Source of the DNA: Marinibacterium sp.
GTDB taxonomy: Bacteria; Pseudomonadota; Alphaproteobacteria; Rhodobacterales; Rhodobacteraceae
Length of the DNA stretch: 59,253 bases
Direction of reading: 5' to 3'
NCBI GenBank assembly: GCA_017643305.1
Contig: JAEPNQ010000016.1
Span: 1-59,253, forward strand
Below, one piece after another: positions 54,134 to 59,253 of the stretch. The notes beneath the pieces are model-generated. The model saw nothing but the letters and a program-made list of their open reading frames with translations, had not been told where the DNA came from and did not search any database. The position numbers were made by a program, and so were the translations under genes. The first letter of the stretch is position 1, and each line of letters starts with the position of its first letter.

Positions 54134-54165
54134 CTGGATCTATCGTGCCTGCAATCTGGACCTAT
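54134..54165 (+). promoter_or_regulatory. Predicted TauR site in the tauR/arsR divergent region
   Basis: CTGGATCTAT at 54134 and CTGGACCTAT at 54156, 22 bases apart, in the plus orientation, that is, reading toward arsR. The xsc and tpa sites are also in gene-sense orientation with 23-base spacing and similar distance to the start codon (about 82-113 bases here). By that rule the site would serve arsR-permease, or autoregulate tauR from the opposite side. Confidence 0.72.
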
Positions 54166-54203
54166 CTAAGTGATCACGACAAACTGTGGTTGCCACAATC
54201 GAA

Positions 54204-54227
54204 ATATAACTATAAAGCTAGTTATAT
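54204..54227. promoter_or_regulatory. Inverted repeat, predicted ArsR-family operator
   Basis: ATATAACTA and TAGTTATAT form a perfect 9-bp inverted repeat around TAAAGC, 20 bases before the arsR ATG. AT-rich palindromes of this kind overlapping the promoter are typical ArsR/SmtB sites. A TATAAA -10-like box lies inside, 15 bases from TTGCCA. Autorepression of the arsR-permease operon is inferred. Confidence 0.8.
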
Positions 54228-54246
54228 AGAATATAGGAGGTGTGTG

Positions 54247-54555
54247 ATGTTGGAAACTGCTGCTCAGGGCTTTGCTGCCATGGGCTCGGAGTCCCGCCTC
54301 GAAGTGCTGCGCGTTTTGGTCCGTGCAGGCGAAGCTGGGTTGACTGTGGGTGATATTAAGGACCGTACCGGCATCGCCCCCTCCACCCTAGCCCATCACC
54401 TGAAATTCATGGCCGGGGCAGGGCTGGTGACACAGGAAAAAATCGGGCGCACCACGATCAACCGCGCACAGTTCGACGTCCTTCAGAAATTGGCGAATTT
54501 CATTCTCAGCGAATGCTGTGCCGATGCACCCAGAAAGTTTGCCAACGATGGCTGA
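54247..54555 (+). CDS. ArsR-family transcriptional regulator
   Basis: 102 residues from ATG 54247, six bases after AGGAGG. Winged helix: FAAMGSESRLEVLRVLV, then TVGDIKDRTGIAPSTLAHHLKFMAGAGLV as the recognition helix and IGRTTINRAQF as the wing. The C-terminus has a vicinal Cys pair, SECCADA, a possible site for arsenite, a thiol-reactive metal or reactive sulfur species. It overlaps the permease gene by 8 bases, so it presumably controls that permease through the palindrome just upstream. Located inside a sulfite-generating cluster, so sulfur sensing is worth considering. Confidence 0.88.
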   Translation: MLETAAQGFAAMGSESRLEVLRVLVRAGEAGLTVGDIKDRTGIAPSTLAHHLKFMAGAGLVTQEKIGRTTINRAQFDVLQKLANFILSECCADAPRKFANDG

Positions 54556-55582
54556 TACTACGCAATCCCCAGGCTGGTCGCTCAAGGGCTGGACGGCGCA
54601 CCTCAAAACCCCATGGTCTCTGATCGTGGTCATTTTTGCCATGGTTGCACTGTTGGACCCTGGCAACCTGACCAACACGGTCCAGTTTGCCATCCGGGCG
54701 CTGGCCCATACCGCACCCTATATCCTGTTTGCTGTCCTGCTGCTGGCCTACCTGAAAGCCACCGGTGCAGAGGTCATGGTCAGCCGTGCGTTCCAGGGGC
54801 GGGAAACGCAGATGATCTTCCTCCCCGCCCTATTTGGCGGGCTCGCCCCGTTCTGTAGCTGCGAGGTGATCCCCTTTATCGCGGGCCTGCTGGCGTTGGG
54901 TGCGCCCCTGTCGGCGGTGATGGCGTTCTGGCTGTCCTCGCCCTTGATCGACCCGCCGACCCTGCTGATCACCGCGGGCGCTTTGGGCTGGCCATTTGCC
55001 ATTGGCAAGGCCATGGCGGCGGTCGGGCTGGGCCTCTTTGGCGGGTTTGCCATCCGCGCCCTGATCAGCAATGGCGCTTTTGCGGAACCGCTGCGGGAAT
55101 ACAAACGCTCTGGCTGTTGTGGCAGCGGTCCAAAGCTTGACGGCAAGCCGCAATGGCGGTTTTGGCAGGAAAGCGAGCGGCGGCAGCAGTTCCGAGCAGA
55201 GTTCCTGTCGAACGGTCTGTTCCTGCTGAAATGGCTTGCGCTGGCCTATACGCTGGAGGCGCTGCTGGTACATTACGTGCCTGCTGACCTGATTGCCCGC
55301 GTGGTTGGGGGTGAAGGCATTGTCCCGATTACCACCGCCGCCGTGGTGGGCATGCCCGCCTACCTGAACGGCTATGTCGCCCCGCCGATGCTGGCCGGGC
55401 TGATCACCCAGGGCATGAGCGTGGGGGCTGCCATGGCCTTTATGATCGCTGGATCGGTCAGTTCAATCCCGGCCATGGCGGCGGTCTGGTCGCTGGTCAA
55501 ACCCCCGGTCTTTGCCGCTTACCTGACACTGGGTGTGCTTGGCGCGATCCTTGCGGGGATGCTGTTTCAGCTGGTGATCTGA
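54548..55582 (+). CDS. Permease of the ArsP/UPF0718 (DUF318) type
   Basis: 344 residues from ATG 54548, about eight helices in two halves separated by a hydrophilic loop (residues about 180-225, with a SGCCGSG Cys pair). The family motif LAPFCSCEVIPFIAGLLALGAPLSAVMAFW contains two conserved cysteines. Characterised ArsP members export trivalent organoarsenicals, and many others are undefined. Coupled to an ArsR regulator and placed between tauR and tpa. Export of arsenicals is the default guess; a role with sulfite or another sulfur product is possible and untested. Confidence 0.82.
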   Translation: MADTTQSPGWSLKGWTAHLKTPWSLIVVIFAMVALLDPGNLTNTVQFAIRALAHTAPYILFAVLLLAYLKATGAEVMVSRAFQGRETQMIFLPALFGGLAPFCSCEVIPFIAGLLALGAPLSAVMAFWLSSPLIDPPTLLITAGALGWPFAIGKAMAAVGLGLFGGFAIRALISNGAFAEPLREYKRSGCCGSGPKLDGKPQWRFWQESERRQQFRAEFLSNGLFLLKWLALAYTLEALLVHYVPADLIARVVGGEGIVPITTAAVVGMPAYLNGYVAPPMLAGLITQGMSVGAAMAFMIAGSVSSIPAMAAVWSLVKPPVFAAYLTLGVLGAILAGMLFQLVI

Positions 55583-55768
55583 GCAGCACGCGATTGTCTT
55601 CGGCGTTCAGCGGGGTGAGGTGCACCGACACGCCGCACCAAGTGAAGCAGATTTCAGCCCAGCGGCGCGCGGCTCGTCTGTATTATCAAGGCTGAGGGGA
55701 ACAAGCACAACGTGTTGCCCAGCCAGGATTACTGGGTCGGGCCACATCGCGGTAACCTTTCAAAAAGG

Positions 55769-55794
55769 CGAAGGCACGCGGGGGCGTGCCTTCG
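55769..55794. terminator. Bidirectional terminator between permease and tpa
   Basis: CGAAGGCACGC and GCGTGCCTTCG form an 11-bp stem with loop GGGG. It is followed by an AATTTTT stretch on the plus strand and by TTTTT on the minus strand, so it can end both the permease and the tpa transcripts. The remaining bases of the 229-base gap show no gene. Confidence 0.88.
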
Positions 55795-55811
55795 GTAATT
55801 TTTACCGTGGA

Positions 55812-57203
55812 TCAGGCAAACGCTTTGGAGATCGCCTTGTCTACCGTGTCGGTGATGTGGTCGATATCATCCGCTGTGGCGATCAGCGCGGGCGAGAAGC
55901 ACAGGCAGTTGTTACGCCCGGGGATGGACCGGTTCGATGCACCGATGATAACGCCCTGTGCCGCGCAATCGCCCACGATGGCGGCAATGTGCGCTTCGCT
56001 TACGGGTTCCTTTGTGCCGCGATCTTCGACCAGCTCCAGCCCGCAGAACAGACCCTTGCCGCGCACGTCGCCAATTTCGGCGTGCTTGTCCATCAGGGCG
56101 TTCAGGTTGTCCATCATCCGTGCGCCCATGGCTTTGGTGTTTGCCAGCAGACCTTCGTCTTCGATGATGCGCATGTTTTCCAGCGCAGCCACTGGGCCGG
56201 AGGTGCATCCGCCGAAGGTGGAGATGTCGCGGAAATAGTTCAGTTTATCGGTCGGATCGTCCTTGAACATGTTGAAGATTTCTTCGGTTGTCACAAGGCA
56301 CGCAATCGCGGCATAGCCAGAGGCCACGCCCTTGGCCATGGTCACCATGTCGGGTTTCACCCCGTATTGCTGGTACCCGAACCATTCGCCCGTGCGGCCC
56401 ACACCGCAGACGACCTCATCAATATGCAGCAGGATGTCGTAGCGGTCGCAGATGTCCTGGACCTTCTGCCAATAGCCTTCGGGCGGGGTGATGACGCCGC
56501 CGCCTGCGGTAACTGGCTCCAGGCAAAGCGCACCCACGGTGTCGGGGCCTTCACGCAGAACGACCTGTTCGATCTGTTCGGCTGCCCATTCGCCAAAGTT
56601 TTCATCCGGCGCGCCGTCCAGTTCGTGCTTGCGGTATTCCAAGCAGTGCGGCACGCGCACGAAGCCAGGTGTCAGGGGGCCGTACTGCACATTGCGTTCG
56701 TCCTGCCCGCCCGCGCTAAGGCAGGCAATGGTGGTTCCGTGATAGTCACGGTCTCGGTAGAGGATTTTGTGCTTCTTGCCACCGTAGCGCTTGTGCGCGA
56801 TCTGGCGGACCATTTTGAAGGCTTTTTCATTCGCCTCTGACCCGGTGTTCAGGTAGTAGACCCGGCTGAGCCCCGGCATCTTGCCGATCAGCTTTTCGGC
56901 AAACAAGGATCCTGGGATCGACCCGGCGGAGCCTGCAAAATAGTTGATACGCACCAGCTGGTCGCGGATCGCATTGGCGATGCTTTCGCGGCCGTAACCT
57001 ACATTGACGGTCCAGACGCCACCGGACACCGCATCGAGGTGTTCCTTACCCTTCTGGTCCCAGACGCGCATGCCCTTGCCTTCGATGATGATGCGCGGAT
57101 CGGTGGTTTCGTAGGGTTTGTGCTGGCTCAGGTGATGCCAGATATGTGCCTTGTCGGTTTCAACCACATGGCTGATGTCGTTTTCATTGAACGTGTCGTG
57201 CAT
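55812..57203 (-). CDS. tpa: Taurine-pyruvate aminotransferase
   Basis: 463 residues, class III aminotransferase that transfers the amino group of taurine to pyruvate, giving sulfoacetaldehyde and alanine. Visible: YYLNTGSEANEKAFKMVRQIA, RDRDYHGTTIACLSAGG, LHIDEVVCGVGRTGEWF and the PLP lysine in MVTMAKGVASGYAAIA. ATG 57203 is the normal start; the frame open to 57428 covers the operator region. Paired TauR-type repeats lie 95-127 bases upstream. Its product is the substrate of Xsc. TauABC uptake genes are not in this window. Confidence 0.93.
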   Translation of the reverse strand: MHDTFNENDISHVVETDKAHIWHHLSQHKPYETTDPRIIIEGKGMRVWDQKGKEHLDAVSGGVWTVNVGYGRESIANAIRDQLVRINYFAGSAGSIPGSLFAEKLIGKMPGLSRVYYLNTGSEANEKAFKMVRQIAHKRYGGKKHKILYRDRDYHGTTIACLSAGGQDERNVQYGPLTPGFVRVPHCLEYRKHELDGAPDENFGEWAAEQIEQVVLREGPDTVGALCLEPVTAGGGVITPPEGYWQKVQDICDRYDILLHIDEVVCGVGRTGEWFGYQQYGVKPDMVTMAKGVASGYAAIACLVTTEEIFNMFKDDPTDKLNYFRDISTFGGCTSGPVAALENMRIIEDEGLLANTKAMGARMMDNLNALMDKHAEIGDVRGKGLFCGLELVEDRGTKEPVSEAHIAAIVGDCAAQGVIIGASNRSIPGRNNCLCFSPALIATADDIDHITDTVDKAISKAFA

Positions 57204-57296
57204 GACACAGGCCCTTTTTGTCAGAAAAACAGGAACACCGGCACGATAACTGCGCCGGGCGTCTAAGGGAAATTGAAACTGAAACGTCCCGACCAA

Positions 57297-57329
57297 GTAG
57301 GGCCAGATTGGATGGTGATCTAGGTCCAG
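57297..57329 (-). promoter_or_regulatory. Predicted TauR operator upstream of tpa
   Basis: On the minus strand CTGGACCTAG and CTGGCCCTAC start 23 bases apart, the same spacing as upstream of xsc. They lie in the 249-base gap between tpa and the divergent aminotransferase gene, so both could respond. The rest of that gap holds no gene I can support. Confidence 0.8.
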
Positions 57330-57452
57330 TTTGGATCGACGCTGGGGATGCCGTGGACAGGCGCCCGTCTGGGCGTGGTTTTGCCGTTGCGATCGGCCAG
57401 TTGTTCTTGCCAGAGTACGCGCGAGCAAAGGATCCGATGGGTGGGAGGGGCC

Positions 57453-58673
57453 ATGTTTGATTTTTCGTCTTTTTTATCAACAGTCGCCACGAAGCAGGCA
57501 GGCAAGTTTACAGGCTTCCCGCCCCATCATTTTGTCGGTGGCAACATTGATGAAGCCACCGTTCCGGCCGCCGCTCTGGCCGATGCGGTGCAGACTGTTC
57601 TGCTACAGGAAGGCCATGCGTTGGGCAAGTATGGCATGAACAGTGGGTCACAAGGTTATTTGCCGCTGCGCGACTTCATTGTCCAAAATCTGGACAGACG
57701 GGCGGGGATGAAGATCACCACGGACGAAGTCTTGATCACCTCGGGGTCGTTGCAGGCGATGGATCTGGTGAATGCTGCGCTGTTAGATCGGGGCGATGTC
57801 GTGCTGGTTGAGGCGGGGAACTACGCCGGTGCCCTGACCCGGTTGGCAGCGCTGGGGGTGGAGTATATCGGCATCGAACTGGACGATGACGGCATGCGCG
57901 CTGATGCGCTGGAGGCGGCGTTGACCGATCTGGTGGCCAAGGGGCGGACGCCCAAGTTCATCTATATGATCCCGACTATCCAGAACCCGACCGGCACGGT
58001 GATGTCGCTGGAACGTCGTCAGGCCATTCTGAAGCTGGCTCAGGATTATGGCGTGCCGATTTTCGAGGATGATTGTTACGCCGATCTGGTGTTCGCCGAT
58101 GAACGGCCCCCTGCGTTTTATGCGCTGGATGACACTGGCAGCGTGATCTACTGTGGGACTTTTTCCAAAACCATCGCCCCTGCGCTGCGGGTTGGGTATT
58201 TGGTGGCGCCGTGGCCTTTGATGGGGCGGATCCTGCCGCTGAAAACAGACGCGGGCAGTGGGATGCTGGAACAGATGGTGCTGGCGGAGTACCTGCCGGA
58301 GCATTTCGACGCCCATGTGACCAGCTTGCTGCCGATGCTTAAGGACAAGGCTACCGCATTGTGCGACGCGCTGGACGAACATTTCGGCGCAAGCGTGATT
58401 TATGACCGGCCTGTGGGTGGCATTTATCTGTGGGTGACCCTGCCCGAAAGCGTGGATACAGATCGGCTGTACCAGGTTGCGCTGAAGGCGGGGGTGGAGA
58501 TCAACCCCGGCAGTCAGTGGACAGTGGACGAGGCGGCCAACAAACACCGCATGCGGCTGTGTTTCGGACACCCGACCATTCCGAACATTCGCGAGGGCAT
58601 CGCCAGGCTGGCAGATGTGTGTTTCGAGGAATTTGGCGTTCCGGTGCGCAGTGGGAATGTCGCGCGCGGCTAG
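57453..58673 (+). CDS. Class I/II PLP-dependent aminotransferase
   Basis: 406 residues, fold type I. PLP site YCGTFSKTIAPALRVGYLVAP (Schiff-base Lys), PTIQNPTGTVMSLERR and FEDDCYADLVF are seen. It resembles 2-aminoadipate/LysN-type aminotransferases, which are MocR relatives without the DNA-binding domain; no winged helix is present. GGGAGGGG precedes ATG 57453. Divergent from tpa and sharing its TauR-type operator gap, so a role in recycling amino groups (alanine or glutamate) during taurine use is possible but unproven. Confidence 0.86.
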   Translation: MFDFSSFLSTVATKQAGKFTGFPPHHFVGGNIDEATVPAAALADAVQTVLLQEGHALGKYGMNSGSQGYLPLRDFIVQNLDRRAGMKITTDEVLITSGSLQAMDLVNAALLDRGDVVLVEAGNYAGALTRLAALGVEYIGIELDDDGMRADALEAALTDLVAKGRTPKFIYMIPTIQNPTGTVMSLERRQAILKLAQDYGVPIFEDDCYADLVFADERPPAFYALDDTGSVIYCGTFSKTIAPALRVGYLVAPWPLMGRILPLKTDAGSGMLEQMVLAEYLPEHFDAHVTSLLPMLKDKATALCDALDEHFGASVIYDRPVGGIYLWVTLPESVDTDRLYQVALKAGVEINPGSQWTVDEAANKHRMRLCFGHPTIPNIREGIARLADVCFEEFGVPVRSGNVARG

Positions 58674-59083
58674 GGGTCGCCGCGACTGATCTGATAAGAC
58701 GCGAAGTTCCAGACCTGTAGCCGAAAGTTGATGACTGGCGGGAGAGCGGACCTTGAGGTGAAACGCAGCGAACCACAGTTTCGAGCCCATCTTGACCAAT
58801 GCTGCGGTCTGCACCGATGCCCGCGTTCGGAACAAACCCACAATTTGAAGTGCCCGCCAAACTTGTCCGGCGATGGATAGCAGAGCATTTTTTTGATGGC
58901 TTGCGGCACCGCATGTACAGCGTGTGTTCATGTTTTCATCGTAGTCGTTGGTGAGCTCGTCAAGCTTGCGACCGCGCGCCAGGGCAGAAAACGAAGCGCT
59001 GCTGGACTTGGAGCAGATGCATAATTCCGCTCGACGGTCCAACGCCGTTTAGATCTGCGAGAGATGAAGCGAAGCACATCGCC
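58674..59083. other. Non-coding or decayed stretch before the insertion sequence
   Basis: About 410 bases with no frame that I recognise. A minus-strand frame is open throughout (starting near 59042) but runs on antisense through the aminotransferase gene, and its sequence matches no family I know. Plus-strand frames are short; the longest begins at ATG 58729 and has 49 codons. It is probably remnant DNA next to a mobile element. Confidence 0.5.
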
Positions 59084-59088
59084 TGTTG

Positions 59089-59143
59089 ATTGTCACTGAG
59101 AACTGACCCGGCATGCCCATAAATTGTCACTGAGAATTGACCC
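59089..59143 (+). repeat. Two 21-bp terminal direct repeats of the IS21 element
   Basis: The 21-mers at 59089-59109 and 59123-59143 (ATTGTCACTGAGAA-Y-TGACCC) differ at one base (C or T). Multiple repeats near each end are typical of IS21-family elements and are transposase binding sites. Confidence 0.88.
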
Positions 59144-59187
59144 ATGTGAACACACTGCCCCGACGTTTTTGGTTGGGGAGATTTGGA

Positions 59188-59253
59188 GTGGTCGACATGG
59201 GATTTTTGAGTGTCATCAGACGCTGGGCATTGCGTGACAAAATGCCGATACGC
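59188..59253 (+). CDS. istA: IS21-family transposase IstA, N-terminus only
   Basis: The first 22 codons are present; the gene runs off the window. After GTG 59188 (or ATG 59197) the frame reads VDMGFLSVIRRWALRDKMPIR, the start of the IstA helix-turn-helix region. GGGGAG lies seven bases before the GTG. IstA with IstB would mobilise the element. Confidence 0.8.
   Translation, partial: MVDMGFLSVIRRWALRDKMPIR

Larger units (their letters stand above)
59084..59253 (+). mobile_element. Left end of an IS21-family insertion sequence (truncated by window)
   Basis: The element appears to begin near TGTTGATTGTCACTGAG. It carries two terminal direct repeats of the IS21 type and then the start of an istA gene, and continues beyond the window. 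The exact left boundary and target duplication cannot be fixed without the other end. Confidence 0.82.

Noticed and set aside
1-59253. CRISPR arrays, tRNA or rRNA genes, prophage modules
   Set aside because: No regularly spaced repeats, cloverleaf-like sequences with CCA ends or phage structural genes were noticed on reading both strands. A tRNAscan or Infernal run would settle small RNAs.

Overview
The window looks like chromosomal DNA of a marine alphaproteobacterium of the Rhodobacteraceae (Roseobacter group). This is inferred from high GC, dense operons with 4-base ATGA overlaps, and family-typical loci: lptC-lptA-lptB-hpf-ptsN, tauR-xsc-tpa, soeABC, and a NodH-like sulfotransferase beside exoY/galU/galE-type genes. 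No rRNA, tRNA or CRISPR array was seen.

Layout. 1-8.7 kb (+): a surface-polysaccharide cluster with an epimerase (cut by the window edge), an ExoY-type sugar transferase, galU, galE, a GT4 glycosyltransferase, a GT2-like glycosyltransferase, a long beta-1,6-GlcNAc-transferase-like gene and a two-domain sulfotransferase. Three of these carry clean in-frame stops with no frameshift, so the cluster appears recently inactivated. 8.6-13.4 kb (-): a core envelope block of rnd, kdsD, lptC, lptA, lptB, hpf and ptsN. 13.5-23.6 kb: a dipeptide-type ABC importer with an aldehyde dehydrogenase, an EamA permease and a 57-codon ORF. The importer is split by an ECF41 sigma-factor locus that has a textbook-looking ECF41 promoter, and by another glycosyltransferase with an internal stop. 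23.8-31.2 kb: cytochrome c, P1 peptidase, SDR, arfB (preceded by a small ORF with a near-perfect Shine-Dalgarno and a terminator), yhhQ, a phytase-like esterase, mepA, an MFS transporter and yggT.

31.2-42.7 kb (almost all -): two catabolic modules. One is hydrolase, Baeyer-Villiger-type monooxygenase and SDR. The other is a tightly coupled run of glutamine amidotransferase, CodA-like amidohydrolase, FAD oxidase, TfdA-like dioxygenase, peptide-type binding protein, DUF2165 protein, ureohydrolase and DOPA-dioxygenase-like protein. Its substrate is unknown, and it is the best candidate here for an undescribed pathway.

42.7-58.7 kb: a taurine/sulfonate dissimilation island. Tpa converts taurine to sulfoacetaldehyde, and Xsc splits this to acetyl phosphate and sulfite. 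Acetyl phosphate goes to acetyl-CoA (Pta) or to acetate plus ATP (AckA). A citrate synthase lies head-to-head with pta. SoeABC would oxidise sulfite to sulfate at the cytoplasmic face of the membrane. TauR (MocR family) is present, and paired CTGG-type direct repeats precede xsc, tpa and the tauR/arsR divergent region. An ArsR regulator plus an eight-helix permease is nested inside. The right edge enters an IS21-family insertion sequence.
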